A DNA stretch of 64,000 bases from Hydractinia symbiolongicarpus (GCF_029227915.1 NC_079886.1:14546501-14610500); one strand, 5' to 3'; positions 27,301-37,022 are shown, counted from the first letter of the stretch. Translations and numbers: made by a program. The notes: generated from the sequence alone by a model not told the origin.

Positions 27301-30300
27301 TTTTGATGGGCTTTAAAACAATCTATGGCAATGTGTCCGCTTCTTAGAATGGCGTTTTGATACTTTTTAAACAACTTACAACTTACGATCGTGTTTGGAT
27401 TATTTTTAAAGAATCTAAGGTGATGTTTTCCCTTCCTACGTTCGCGTTTTCATCATTTTGAAACGATCTACCGCGATATTTTGGCTTCTTACAATCATGT
27501 TTTGATAATTTTTAAACGATCTATGGCGATGTTTTCACTTTTTATGATCTCGTTCATCACCGTAGATCGTTTAAGCACCATCAAAACATGATCGTAGGAA
27601 GCAAAAACATCGCCGTAGTTCGTTCAAAAACCATCATAAAAAGCGAAAACATCACCGTGGATTGTGCAAAAACCATCATAACGAGATCGTAGGAATTTAA
27701 ACCATCACAGCATATCATTTAGAAAATTATCAAAACACGTTCGTAGGAACGGAAAACATCGCCGTAGATCGATGTATATAGTTATTTTAAATAACTTGAT
27801 ATACATAAATTTCTTTGGAAATCAGTGCGTGTGATAAACATATTAACGGTAATGGTATTAAATTTGAAGCGATTTTAAAAACGATTTTAACTGAACCGTA
27901 TTGATTTTGATATTGTAAGACGATTAGGAAATGAGTACGAAAGGATTGCAAAACGATTTTCGTCACAACGAAATGATTTTAAACTGTTTTGAAGGAAATT
28001 AAAACGAATTTGAAACAATTTTGTTAGCAAAAAATCTTTTAAATGAATTAAAACGAATGTGAAACAATTTTTTTGGCAAAAATTTTTTTTGAATTCATTT
28101 CAAATTCGTATAGAGATTTGAAACGGTCGTGGAGACGATCCCTTATACAGAACTTAAGCAACAAATCTTCTTCTACACTCATCACAAAGCTTAACATAAA
28201 CATAATAGTACATAGGTTAAAAAACTGTATTTTGATCTAAAGAGATCATAGCAAGTGTGTTTAAAAGTTTTTAACACAAATTTCAATATGTTTAGTCTTT
28301 GGATCAATGTTTTCACCTAAGACAAAAACTTTTTTTAAATTTGTATCAATTTTTTAAAGAAAGGTTGTATTCACTTTAAAAAATTAAAAACGATGCAGAT
28401 TGTATATTCTTTTAAGGCGTGAGTATACAAAAAAGGTTTGATATTTTAAAATGCTAATAATTCACCAAAACTTTATTTTGATATATTAATGTATATATTT
28501 TTAGAAAGCCTGTATGATTACCTATATAATGGTATAAAAATTATATACGATCTCTTTAACAAAACTACTAATTTCTCAAGTTTGCTGTTTGCTTTTTCGT
28601 GATCACAAGACATTGATTTAAAAACGCTTTTTTAACTTTTTCATAATGTTTTTGACTTTTGGAGTTATTTAGTATTAAATTTTTTTCCATAATTTTTAAC
28701 CTCTAATTGTCAGAAAACTCATCATAACTCGCATTCTGCTCATTCTCAAGAAATAAAAAAAAAAGCTTTTTTAGATCAAACATTCCTCTCCACGCTAAGC
28801 GTGCTCCCCACCCCACATCCTTTATAGTTTTGTAAAAGAGATTTAAAACGTTAGTGATACTCTCTTAAAAATTTAACACTGTGAAAAAGAACTTTTAAGT
28901 TTCTTACAGAAATCTTATACTTCTGCATAATAATTGATCACTATGGTAACGACTATTTGTTAACAGGTTTTTTTCACATCTTCTGTTTATGCTGCACGTG
29001 TTCGCTCACATTCGCAATTATACACAGTTGAGTATGGGTAAAACAAAAACAAACTCTAGAAACAAAAATCACGAAAAACCTGAACTTGAAAGGAAAAAAA
29101 GAATTTTTTTTATTTATTTTTTATTAAAATTATTTTGTTAACTTTTCTAGCTATGATGGCACACTCTTTGTTAGCAACCTAGAAGACTCTATTTCTTCGA
29201 GGAAAAAAAGAGGAAAAGGAAATAAACAAATTCCTTATTTTCATTATTGTTTATGGGCAAGATTGATGTATATGTACAGAAAAAAGATAGGTCCGTGTGA
29301 GGCCCAGTATGCTTACCTTAAAACAGTGTTGGACTTCATTCGAGAAGTTGTTCCTGGTGATATAATGGGAGAAATACGGGAAGACGCATATGAAGTTACA
29401 ATGAAAGAATTTTGTGACAGTTTAAACATACCTTTTGTAGAAGAATAAAAACATGTATTTACAAAATATATACAAAATATGTAAAACAAAAGACTTTATA
29501 AAAATTATTTTTGTTGTATCAGGTGAAACCCCTGTGGCCTATATTGTGCACCTTCGTTCTTTTGGAAGGCGTCATCTCGCTTTATTTCTCTGTGTTTCCT
29601 TTTTTTCCTTCTCAGTTTGCTTTCTACACGAACTGCACTATCTCCGCTTTCCACTCGTTCTTTATCCATTTGATGCCACTGACTGATTGAGGATGTGTGA
29701 GGTTGGTTGTTGCTAATCCCAAAAGATTGGATAAGGTATATTTCAATCCGGAATTATATGAGCAAACACTCAAACTCAAACAGATATTCCAAAGAACACT
29801 ATTAAAACACTCATTTGCGTTCTGCTAACATACATTTTTACACCCTTCTAAAAAAGTAACGTCAGCCAATCTCCTAAAAATAGGTGTCACACATTCCACT
29901 AAAGCTTGGGAGAAAGGAGATTTAATTGGTTTATAAGTGTTTGTCCCATTAGCTATGTCACGTTGATAGCTGCACCAGCTGCTCTCTCCCGTAGGGCAAT
30001 TTTCGTGTTGTGGGTGTTCCAGAGTGCTTGCATAATGTTTTAAAATTGCCCAAGTTTCAGTGGACATTTTTTCGGCGTTCCCTTTATTATTACAATAGTT
30101 CATCCATAAAAATTCTGCATCGCGTCGATTCTAGCTAATGTAAGGCAACCTTTTCCACCAATACCTTTACCGTTGCTAACTTTTTTCCTTTCATGTCTTT
30201 CACAAGCTTTCATAAATTAGTCCCCATTCTCTTTGTAACAAGGTTGACACACTCCTCCTTGGCAACAAAACATGTAGCGCCGTAAGGTCGTTCTTTGTCC

Positions 30301-32288
30301 ACGTTGGAATATGCGCTACTGTCTCCATCTCCAATATATGGATTGTAGCGGATGTTGTGCTTTTCAATTGAGCGTTTATGAAGATCTAATATACCATCAG
30401 ATTCCATTTTCTAAAATATGTAAAAGAAATTGTTAATTTATTATGAATAACAATTTTTTTATAAGAACAATTTTATAAGAACAATGAGGCTATAAAAAAA
30501 CGATAATACGGGAACAGATTCAATTTACCTGTGGGCTTGCGAAGTGGTTTTTAAAGCAATTCGATTCGTGTTCTACAAAAATCGATAGTTTCCATGGATC
30601 CATTTTCTCTTTTCTCCGTCATTCCCTTGCATTGTTTGCAAATACGTGACTTGAGTGTCACATCCAAAACTTGTGCCGATGTGTCTGCGATTGCGGAAAC
30701 CACACCACTGCTTGCAGTCCAACCACGGCTGCACCATGTTCCATTGAAGCTGGTTGGGATATCCATTACAGTTTCTGTACAACCATACTCTTCTCTTGCT
30801 AAATCTCTGGCTCGTTCAGCAGCCATTTTTAAATTTTCTTTGCGCAGTTCTAATGCCTTTCTGCCCAAAATTTTACATGTTCTACATAGCGATTTTTTCC
30901 TATCGGAGATGAAAGTCCTAGAACACTACGTATCTTTGAGAGACCTCTTCGTCCTTTACCAGCTAGGCGACAAGCAAGAACACTTTTTTGATTAACTTCG
31001 AATATTTTTCCTGTCTTTTGAGTGGTGAAACAATCTTTGTCGCATGTTTCATTGTTACATTGCAAAATAAGCTTCGTTCCGAGTCCATCTCGAAAGTTTT
31101 TGTGCTCCGTTATGGTTACTTGGCCGTGACAGATTTTGCAAACGGAGGATCTTTTTAAACAATCTGTCAATAGATTTAAATCAACGATCCAGTTGCACGG
31201 CGGAAAGTTTGTGTATTCGTCATCGCTCTCATCGCTATCGCTGGATGACACAGCGTCTACAATTTTTTTTCGACTAGTGCTAGCTTGGCGATCAGTAGTA
31301 GAAACCTTTTGTCTTAATCTTCTTTTAGTTAGCGAGTCTAATATTTTTGTTTTGGACTTTCTTCTTTTTTTTGATGATATAAAAGCTTTATGACGATAGG
31401 ACATTTTTATTCGCTGTTAATTTTTAAACTGGTTTGGCCGTGTTTTTTACGGTAATTCAACTTAGGAAGACAAAAAAGAAAAAGAAAATATCCTTATGGG
31501 AAATAGGAGAAAAACTTCAAAAAAATCTTTTAACTACATACGAAAATCATTTTCCTCTTTGAGTCGGCTATCATTTATAACCTTGAACATAATTGAGTAG
31601 TAAAAATTAATACCCAAGATGATTACGTGTGAACAAATATTTGATCTTTATCCCATAACAAAAAAGTAATTTATGAAAAAAAAACCTTTTTGGGTTAATA
31701 ATCATCTTAAATACATTTTTTTAAAAATATTTTTGCACCATTTTAAAGCCCAGATCTTTTGCTATCTAATCACTGAAAAATTTTTTTTTTTAAAAAAAAC
31801 CCATTTTTTTCGTATACTCACACTTAGGTGTACAAGCAACTTTAAGATGGTCCCTAAACTAAAAAGAAATCATTTTTTCCCAGGCCACCCTATGGTACGT
31901 CTGTCAGAGTGGATAAAGTGTCGAGAGACACTTAAAATGTTTATAAAATATTTGTTAAAACATCAAAATTAAAATTTTAATCCCATATGGATGATGGGAA
32001 TATTGGAGTTCACACTTACTGAATCAGCACACCAGTAGCATCGACCCCCTGCTTTGAGACAGCTTGAGCAATCAGAAGCTTGTGTACAAGGGTTGTCTAA
32101 AGATAATGTGAAACACTGTAAATTGCATATCTTACAGTTAACCTAATATAAGGTGCAGTAGAATTAATGCAGAAATTCTATATAAAAATGGAATAAAAAA
32201 ATATGCAACATTATATACCAGCTGCTTGTCCATTTATAGTTGTGAAAAAACACATCAACGACAATACCACAAACAAATTAATCCACAT
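6306..32288 (-). CDS. ITGB: Integrin beta subunit, 21 coding exons
   Basis: This is a cell-surface adhesion receptor subunit that pairs with an integrin alpha chain. I joined 21 exons with GT/AG borders and matching phases (32219-32288, 32020-32096, 21894-21998, 18934-19006, 18636-18767, 14881-14974, 14702-14798, 14476-14565, 13871-13957, 13070-13159, 12901-12996, 12710-12805, 12117-12313, 10952-11255, 10760-10841, 10533-10657, 8845-8931, 8531-8762, 6654-6775, 6502-6558, 6306-6374). They total 2382 nt, 793 residues plus stop, the usual family length. Order: signal peptide 1-20, PSI about 26-75, beta-I with MIDAS DMSRS at 133-137 and ADMIDAS D140/D141, [21 protein letters not shown], Cys-rich I-EGF repeats about 450-640, tail domain, transmembrane helix about 720-745, cytoplasmic NPIY (774-777) and NPTF (786-789). 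No defect is seen. The first long intron (21999-32019) is full of mobile elements. Confidence 0.96.
6502..6558 (-). CDS. ITGB: Integrin beta exon 20: cytoplasmic membrane-proximal part
   Basis: It encodes [17 protein letters not shown], equivalent to the RREFxKFEKExxxxxW region that binds talin. Confidence 0.95.
6654..6775 (-). CDS. ITGB: Integrin beta exon 19: transmembrane helix
   Basis: It encodes [20 protein letters not shown] then [10 protein letters not shown], the single membrane span with the usual Gly-rich middle and Trp-Lys border. Confidence 0.96.
8531..8762 (-). CDS. ITGB: Integrin beta exon 18: beta-tail domain
   Basis: It encodes [19 protein letters not shown] and the membrane-proximal beta-tail domain with further cysteines. 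It ends in phase 1. Confidence 0.92.
8845..8931 (-). CDS. ITGB: Integrin beta exon 17: I-EGF 4
   Basis: There are 29 codons with [20 protein letters not shown]. The intron before it contains a 1-kb MITE. Confidence 0.93.
9450..10448. mobile_element. TTAA-flanked MITE in an integrin intron
   Basis: The left end GGTTACTGTAAAGGAAA and its reverse complement at the right end form terminal inverted repeats. TTAA lies at 9446-9449 and 10449-10452 as target-site duplication. The element is 999 bp and has no coding capacity. It is non-autonomous, from a TTAA-targeting superfamily such as Kolobok or piggyBac. Confidence 0.85.
10533..10657 (-). CDS. ITGB: Integrin beta exon 16: I-EGF 3
   Basis: It encodes [20 protein letters not shown] then CGAVDC. 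The joins at both ends keep phase. Confidence 0.93.
10695..10727. repeat. (CAAG)n microsatellite
   Basis: About six CAAG units end in GGCAGGC, in the intron upstream of exon 16. Confidence 0.9.
10760..10841 (-). CDS. ITGB: Integrin beta exon 15: I-EGF 2/3
   Basis: It encodes [20 protein letters not shown], the CxCDNFxC block of integrin EGF repeats. Confidence 0.94.
10952..11255 (-). CDS. ITGB: Integrin beta exon 14: I-EGF 1 and 2
   Basis: It encodes CDCDCE, then [18 protein letters not shown] and [11 protein letters not shown], the first cysteine-rich I-EGF modules. Confidence 0.95.
12117..12313 (-). CDS. ITGB: Integrin beta exon 13: hybrid domain, second part
   Basis: It encodes beta strands with paired cysteines (QPGC, NECTD, VTCP) of the returning hybrid domain. 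The phase-2 end joins exon 14 through a Ser codon. Confidence 0.92.
12710..12805 (-). CDS. ITGB: Integrin beta exon 12: end of beta-I
   Basis: It encodes the last beta-I helices with [12 protein letters not shown], matching LxxxSSNVIxLI in other integrins. Confidence 0.93.
12901..12996 (-). CDS. ITGB: Integrin beta exon 11
   Basis: It encodes [20 protein letters not shown] then FAVT, typical of the beta-I domain. There are 32 whole codons. Confidence 0.94.
13070..13159 (-). CDS. ITGB: Integrin beta exon 10
   Basis: It begins [14 protein letters not shown], a family signature, and continues into the helix before YPSI. Confidence 0.95.
13871..13957 (-). CDS. ITGB: Integrin beta exon 9
   Basis: It encodes [10 protein letters not shown] then AGDGK, with the MIDAS Asp in TDA. 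Confidence 0.95.
14476..14565 (-). CDS. ITGB: Integrin beta exon 8
   Basis: It encodes [17 protein letters not shown], the most conserved stretch of integrin beta chains, including the MIDAS Glu in PEGG. Confidence 0.96.
14702..14798 (-). CDS. ITGB: Integrin beta exon 7: specificity loop
   Basis: It contains the disulfide-bounded loop CLTESKEPC, in the place of the ligand specificity-determining loop, then TFGYKHNF. Confidence 0.93.
14881..14974 (-). CDS. ITGB: Integrin beta exon 6
   Basis: It encodes [14 protein letters not shown], matching the conserved IGFGSFVEKxxxP segment of the beta-I domain. Confidence 0.95.
16147..16170 (+). repeat. G24 homopolymer
   Basis: There are 24 uninterrupted Gs in AT-rich intron sequence. 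On the integrin transcript this reads as poly-C. Confidence 0.9.
18060..18490 (+). repeat. Degenerate AAGGAGAATT repeat
   Basis: Irregular copies of TTAAGGAGAA and AAGGAGAATTAAGG cluster over 430 bp, with unrelated AT-rich sequence between them. Confidence 0.6.
18636..18767 (-). CDS. ITGB: Integrin beta exon 5: beta-I domain with MIDAS
   Basis: It includes [14 protein letters not shown]: Asp133, Ser135 and Ser137 of the MIDAS metal site and Asp140/Asp141 of the ADMIDAS. Confidence 0.95.
18934..19006 (-). CDS. ITGB: Integrin beta exon 4: hybrid domain
   Basis: It encodes [12 protein letters not shown], equivalent to the QPQxLxLxLR strand of animal integrins, and ends in phase 1. Confidence 0.9.
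20117..21189. mobile_element. Possible MITE with imperfect inverted ends
   Basis: CGACTCCAACTTAATTAGTT near the left end is matched inversely by AACTAATTAAGTTGGAATCG at 21168-21187. Inside are three copies of GAGGGYGTTACGACAA-like sequence (about 20270, 20712, 20842) and short TTATACAGCAAGTAATTCTT-like repeats at 20424-20560. No target duplication is clear. Confidence 0.5.
21894..21998 (-). CDS. ITGB: Integrin beta exon 3: PSI end and first hybrid strand
   Basis: There are 35 complete codons. It carries the conserved Arg-x-Arg-Cys and a later Cys of the PSI/hybrid junction. It is separated from exon 2 by a 10-kb intron. Confidence 0.85.
22594..23205. mobile_element. TTAA MITE, copy A (right end eroded)
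   Basis: TTAA (22590-22593) precedes AGGGAACCCAAGGTATAAAA. Inverted sequence of the inner part of this end occurs at about 23080-23190, with the last bases altered. It lies in integrin intron 2-3 and has no ORF. Confidence 0.6.
23355..23741. mobile_element. TTAA MITE, copy B
   Basis: GGAGACCCAAGGTATAAAAT at the left and ATACCTTGGGTTCCCT at the right are inverted repeats; TTAA follows at 23742-23745. The middle is related to copy A, including GTTTGCTCGTCCCA. The AGG terminus fits Kolobok-type ends. Confidence 0.65.
25246..25322 (+). other. tRNA-like SINE head
   Basis: An A box (TGGCTCAGTTGGCTAACGC) and a B box (GGTTCGAATCC) are spaced as in a tRNA and followed by TTTTT. The T stem and acceptor stem do not pair well, so this is probably a SINE promoter and not a tRNA gene. 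Confidence 0.5.
25385..25680 (+). repeat. Degenerate ACAAAGCTTTTAA repeats
   Basis: Copies of an ACAAAGCTTTTAAC-like core with a nearby TTTATTAAGAA block recur at about 45-60 bp behind the tRNA-like sequence, possibly as a repetitive SINE tail. Confidence 0.45.
26494..26542. repeat. Perfect 12-bp inverted repeat and TA tract
   Basis: CAAGCCTGTATA and TATACAGGCTTG flank GGAA, followed by a short (TA)n and a third AAGCCTGAG. Confidence 0.85.
26813..28145. mobile_element. Fold-back element with mirrored internal repeats
   Basis: The ends TTAGGGACCATCTCCACGAT and, inverted, TAAGGGATCGTCTCCACGAC are long imperfect inverted repeats. Inside, units of about 60 bp with GATCTATGGCGATGTTTTCA face one way left of about 27550; their complements face the other way to its right. 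There is no ORF. Fragments of the same family lie at 38760-38945 and 42255-42370. Confidence 0.7.
29034..29448 (+). pseudogene. Small accessory protein of the transposon, unrecognised
   Basis: An ATG at 29034 opens [12 protein letters not shown], which runs into AT-rich, intron-like sequence ending TTTTCTAG near 29150. An open frame from 29151 to 29448 continues as [20 protein letters not shown] and ends in a compact acidic/hydrophobic domain ([15 protein letters not shown]). No clear GT donor is visible, so the first part may be damaged. It is convergent with the transposase inside the same inverted repeats. I know no family for it. Confidence 0.4.
29828..31404 (-). pseudogene. Mutator-like (Kolobok-type) transposase, frameshifted
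   Basis: Pieces in three frames make one protein. The N-terminal part (31404-30850) is basic then Ser/Asp-rich, with zinc-ligand pairs CKICH and CNNETC. The middle (30868-30551) has [18 protein letters not shown], the DGTWxxRGxxSxxGVV core of this transposase family, and CKQC. After an intron-like gap (GTAAAT near 30527 to TTTTAG near 30416) comes [13 protein letters not shown], the catalytic GDGDS block, then [12 protein letters not shown] and [12 protein letters not shown]. Frame breaks near 30860 and about 30560, and others further on, make it inactive. The TTAA ends favour Kolobok. Confidence 0.75.
32020..32096 (-). CDS. ITGB: Integrin beta exon 2: PSI domain
   Basis: It encodes the Cys-rich PSI core with [14 protein letters not shown], the family's CLxAGxxCxWC signature. 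It is bounded by TTTAG and GTAAGT. Confidence 0.93.
32219..32288 (-). CDS. ITGB: Integrin beta exon 1: start and signal peptide
   Basis: The ATG at 32288-32286 opens a hydrophobic leader ([20 protein letters not shown]) with likely cleavage near Gly20. A TTTTTTCTCTAG acceptor ends 17 nt upstream of the ATG, so there is either an upstream non-coding exon or a trans-splice site. Confidence 0.92.
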
Positions 32289-32305
32289 TTTTGTTTTTAC
32301 TGTTT

Positions 32306-34176
32306 CTAGAGAAAAAATAACAAGTTAGAGATAAATCACTTAAAGGAGTCATCTAGTCAGCCATATGAATTGACAACGGGCATTCAGCAATGTAGCTGTA
32401 ACTGCCTTTATACTTTGGTCTGACAACAGAAATAAATACTGTTGTGACTTTTTTTTAATCTTTTTTCAGGAATTAATTAACATTAACCCATTAACGTTTT
32501 TTGCTGTAATGTTAAGGGACATTCTACAAATTCCTTCTCTTGATACATGGTACCGCCCGAACGCAATGTTACATGTGCACGCTAGTTATCACCTTTACAC
32601 AAGCTTTCAGTAATGTCAGAACTTTCCTTTTTATTATAAATTCATTGTTGAATACATGAGCTATGAAAAACAATAGGTTTCATGTCCCACACGTGAACTT
32701 TAATGAATCCATGTAATTTTCGTGTGGCTCATTGTTTTATATAATTACTGCCGCTGCGAAAGGATTAACACAAGAAAATATTTAAAGTATAATACCCTTC
32801 GTGTGTCTATTGTTTCAGCACACAAACATCTTTTATTCACATATGAATTTAATTGCATACCTTATAGTATCTCGATTTTGTAAATGTATAGAAAAATTTT
32901 ATTGTCCTAATGTTACATCCTTTGTCTATACATGTGACAGTTAACAATTTTACGACGAAACAGAATTATTAAGCTTAATAGGATCGATTTTGACAAGTAA
33001 ATTCCAAGGTAATATTAAAGTTTTGCGCGATGTATTTTTTTATCACTTAATAGCAAAATACAGGGATGTCTAACTCTCATGCAATCGAGGTTTATTCAGT
33101 TTGTAGCAATATAGGGCAATATCTAAGCCTTGTAAAATTGCATTTTGTTTAGCTTTTTAATTTACCAGTAACTTCAACCTTGAAAGTTTCCTTAAAGTTT
33201 TTTATATAAAATAGAAATCTGAGGCTCGTGTTCTTATCACAATCAAGACTGGAAGCGGAGAAATGAAGAAATTATCGCGATAAAGAATCATTCTCAGTAT
33301 GAAAAAAAAAATTCGTAACATTTAATGAGAAGAACATTTCCACTACAGAAATTGAAAGACAAGGAAAAAGTGTCTATGGATCAAGGGTATTTAAAGACGG
33401 AAAAGTTGTGACAAAAGAGGCTCTTGATTCTGTCAAAGTTTAATTTATTAAAAGCGTTATTTTCAACATTTATATGGTACTGGAAAATAAAAATAAAAAC
33501 TGTGTGGTCAGAATCAAGAAAATATGAGCGAATATCTATAGAAAAAAACTTAACGACAGTGACATTGACTTTATAATGTAAATAGTTTGATTCTAATATT
33601 CTTTTAGTATTACCAATTTTTTTAGTCTTTACATTTGTAAACTTATCACCTTCTGTATATATTTTATTAAAAACAACTGCAACCTTTTATCATTGATTGA
33701 GTTTTCACTTGTCTACCAGTTGTTTATCTAATTAAATATGCAAAACTTTAAAAGCATTTTAAAACAATTAAATTAAGCAACAATGTGCTGAAACACACTT
33801 GAGGTAAAAATGATAAAAATAACATGAGGGGAAATATATATTTTTTAGCTCAATGTAATAAAGATGGTAATTTGAAAATCTATATAAAAACTTTTTACAC
33901 TTTGCTAAAATTAAGAACATTAAAAATGTAAAAGAAATTAAAAACATACTCAGCCTGGATTTTTCCATAGATTCAGAACAAAATAATGTGAGTCTAGAAT
34001 AACTAACAACAAATTATTTCGGAACCAGTTTTTTTTTCCTTCGTACTAAATATACAGGAATCTTTTTAAGAAATGTGTAGGGCAACGAAAAAAAAAATCA
34101 GTAAAAAAAAAACCTTCAATTTTGAAGGAAATATAAAACTTTTTAGCGATTTTATATATAGTTATTGTTATTGAAA
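32306..34176. other. Upstream intergenic DNA of the integrin gene
   Basis: AT-rich; it should include the integrin promoter and any 5' non-coding exon, but I cannot place either. No other gene is seen. Confidence 0.5.
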
Positions 34177-34460
34177 TTATTTACCCAGGATAGCCTCTTC
34201 AGTTCCTATTGGTACTGCTATCAACAAGGGTCCTGCGAAGGGGGTCCTAGAGCATTTAAAGCTCCCATTCAAGCTACGAAAGTCGTGCAAGCACAGCAAT
34301 CGCTCAACTAGACAAATGCCTAAGATATCAATCCTATTCTCATGCTGAACCCTAAGCAGAAAGGATAGATTCACACTTTTATAGTCTCTGGCATGACTCG
34401 GCTGGGGTTTGAACCCAAGTCCTCCCGCACTGGAAGCGAACGCTCTACCACAAGGCTATC
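34177..34460 (-). mobile_element. tRNA-derived SINE
   Basis: Read on minus, it begins with GATAGCCTTGTGGTAGAGCG (A box) and GGGTTCAAACC (B box) and continues into CCAGAGACTATAAAAGTG and CTGCTTAGGGTTCAGCATGA. This body resembles SINE families widespread in aquatic invertebrates. Confidence 0.75.
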
Positions 34461-35379
34461 AGTTGGTCGGTGGGAAAAAATCATTTGCAGGAAAAAATTA
34501 AATTTTTTAGTGCAATGTCAAAAATGCGTACATGGCTACAAAAACTAAACTTTTTATTTTAACATTTTTATTTCATTTGAGAAAGAAAAAATAAAAAAAA
34601 ACTTTATACACAATGCGAAAAAAAAGTCAATTTGGAGGAAATAAATACAAAACTTCTCGATCATAGTTCATATTTTGTGATTGTTAACACATTTAAACAA
34701 TAGCATGCACGCCTTGAATTTAAACAAAAGTTTTCACATATACTATTGTTAACGCATGCAATTAAAGACAACAGGACATGTTTAAAAATGGGTGTCAGAA
34801 ATTGGCCTAAAATTGGACATTTTCATTTTTGTGAGTTTTTTATCTCTGGTTTGTAAGTACTATACAATTTCACCATTACTTTTTGTAATAACTTAAAAAA
34901 AATTATTACCCTATCAGGACATATATTTCAAATCTTTTTAGGTCAATTATTCACAAAGATATAGCCAAAATGCCTGTGGACAAAAAAAGGATAAAAAAAT
35001 CACACCCCTTAAAAAGTCAGTTGGTTTTAAGCCATAATTTTCAAATTGTGGATAAATTATAACATTATGATCCTTAATGCGCGTCTTGGTCATGAATGGC
35101 GTGCGATCGCACGCGCACGCCTCCGCACACGCCATGTGAAATTCGGGCGTGCTCTTTATCACACGCTTCGTTCTACTTCGTACACACGCCAAGCAGAACT
35201 GAGCTATTTAGAGTAATCCCTTACCCAAACTTTACCCAATACATAATTGTTCTTCCGCGTTAAAATGTATCTCTAAAATGTATTTCTATTAAATACCCAC
35301 CTTCATTAAAATTGCTGACGTGAGATACATTTCAAATGTTTTGCGTCGGCATTGCGTCGACAATATTTTTTTTGTTTTT

Positions 35380-35755
35380 TAGCTGGCAAAAAATTTATTC
35401 ATTACCTTTGTATTGATCTCCTGAAGACGATGACAAATGGAAATGTTATTTACGAACCGAAGGTCAGGGCATTATTAAGTTGAATATCGCAAAAGTCGCC
35501 GGTGACATACTTCAAAAATGCTTGTCACAGGCACAGTTTAATGCACAGCAGAACTGTACAGGAAACTCAATTGAGAGTCTTCGCAGAACATTCCTTCTCA
35601 CAAAACCGAGGGCAGGGCTTACTTATTGCCTGCTGCGTCGTGTGGGAGAGAGAACTTCTGGACTTCTTTTAATACGATATACATTCTTGTCGATCATTAT
35701 TACGAGTCGAAAGGCACCGCAATTTTTCTGCTGCTTGAATAATTTTAGTTAGTGA
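35380..35755 (+). pseudogene. Decayed ORF, also found at 40070-40370
   Basis: The stretch around AAATGCTTGTCACAGGCACA and CTTCGCAGAACATTC, with ACAAAACCGAGGGCAGGGCT, recurs in diverged form on minus at 40070-40370. A 90-residue frame starts at 35480, with more coding-like sequence upstream. It is probably a transposon gene; I do not recognise the family. Confidence 0.4.
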
Positions 35756-36046
35756 CATGTTTATTTTATGTTTACTTTCTTTTCTTTCTTTTTCGTGAAT
35801 TGAATTAATAAATTTATTTGATCCATCAGTTTTGAATGAAATAAATCAAAGATCAAATAACCTTTTTGTGTGACGTGAAAAAAACAGGTGAGAAAAATGC
35901 AGCATAACATGTTTACTTCAATCAAGCAAAAGACGTTCTAATTGAACCTTCAATCGAACGAACGACGTTCTAAGTATCCACGGGGGAGCGTTCATCTTTA
36001 TTTAAAAATCGCAGTAAAATTAGGTACATGCGACATTCATTGAAAG

Positions 36047-36310
36047 ATGGCCTCTGCTTCAAAAAAAACAAAAAATATTTCCAGAGAAGTATCTACATTC
36101 TTATCTTGGAGAAAAGAAAGTATTATGTGGAGTGATGGAGAGAAAGAAGAAATTTTAAACAGCGCAGTCGATTCATACATGCAGAAGAGGAGGTTTGTCA
36201 GCATGGAGACACCTGTTCTAGTAACAGGTATGGATCACGATACACGCAACAGCGACAACGAAGAGAGTAACGAGAGTAGTGATAGTTATGAAACAAACAG
36301 CGATGAATAA
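36047..36310 (+). CDS. Short hypothetical protein, 87 aa
   Basis: The open frame starts MASASKKTKNISREVSTFLS and ends in an acidic Ser/Asn/Glu-rich tail. Composition looks protein-like: a basic start and a WRKESIMWSDGEKEEIL helix with Trp pattern reminiscent of SANT/Myb-type modules. I cannot assign a family. It may be the first exon or second gene of the surrounding element. Confidence 0.35.
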   Translation: MASASKKTKNISREVSTFLSWRKESIMWSDGEKEEILNSAVDSYMQKRRFVSMETPVLVTGMDHDTRNSDNEESNESSDSYETNSDE

Positions 36311-37022
36311 ATAATCTTTAAGTTCGTTAAAAATATATACCAAAACTTTGTATATTTATAGAGACAACAGCACGTGGGTTTCGTTTTTAAAATTGTTTAA
36401 ATAACACATGCATCCATTAAATCCATGATAAAATGTCTATTCCGCCTGTAAGTGCATATTTGCAGACTTGCTTCATCCGTGCTCCGTCGGCGTTCACCTC
36501 CGCATTAGTTAAGAACCGCATGGCTGGATTTCTTGGTAAGACCTGGTTACCAACGACGAAGGGGCCAGGCAAAAGAGATTTATGTCTACGTAGTTCTTTT
36601 AACTAAGTCAGGAGTCGGTGAATTAGCTAGGATGGGGAGGTTGGCTATGAATAGACTTGCTTATGGATTAAAAGGGCCAGGATTATTCAATAATTCTTAG
36701 ATCTAAAAGTAATCTGTTAATGGAGGTACTCGGTTCTTCCCGTACCTCACGTAATTTAGGTACACGATAGGGCGTAGGAACGCGATCGAGTACCTCAAAA
36801 TGAGAAGCCTGCATTTACTACTTGGTTGTTTGGGGTTTTGTTGCTGAAATAAATAAGTCAACAAACGAAAAAACTCCGCGCTGCCGCTCTCCTGAATGTA
36901 ATAATTGCACGCCAAAATCATAGGCTAGGTGTGCGATACTGATCGCACGCCTGTATTAGTGTAGGCGTACGTACAACCGCACGCGGGTGCAAATATTCAT
37001 GACCAAGACTGAATGCGCTAAA

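Larger units (their letters stand above)
28416..31823. mobile_element. Kolobok/Mutator-like DNA transposon, decayed
   Basis: The left end TTAA then GGCGTGAGTATACAAAAAA is mirrored at the right by GTATACTCACAC then TTAG, a mutated TTAA. The element is 3408 bp and holds a broken transposase on minus and a small gene on plus, facing each other. It sits in the first long integrin intron. A shortened relative at 40674-41743 keeps both ends. Confidence 0.8.
35076..37022. mobile_element. Possible transposon with inverted GTCTTGGTCATGAAT ends
   Basis: GCGTCTTGGTCATGAATGGC near 35084 is mirrored by ATATTCATGACCAAGACTGA near 36993. CG-rich hairpin-like sequence such as GTGCGATCGCAC lies inside the left end. 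The span includes two short ORF remnants. Confidence 0.4.

Noticed and set aside
30594-31393. Plus-strand frames opposite the transposase
   Set aside because: They are shadows of the minus-strand coding sequence.
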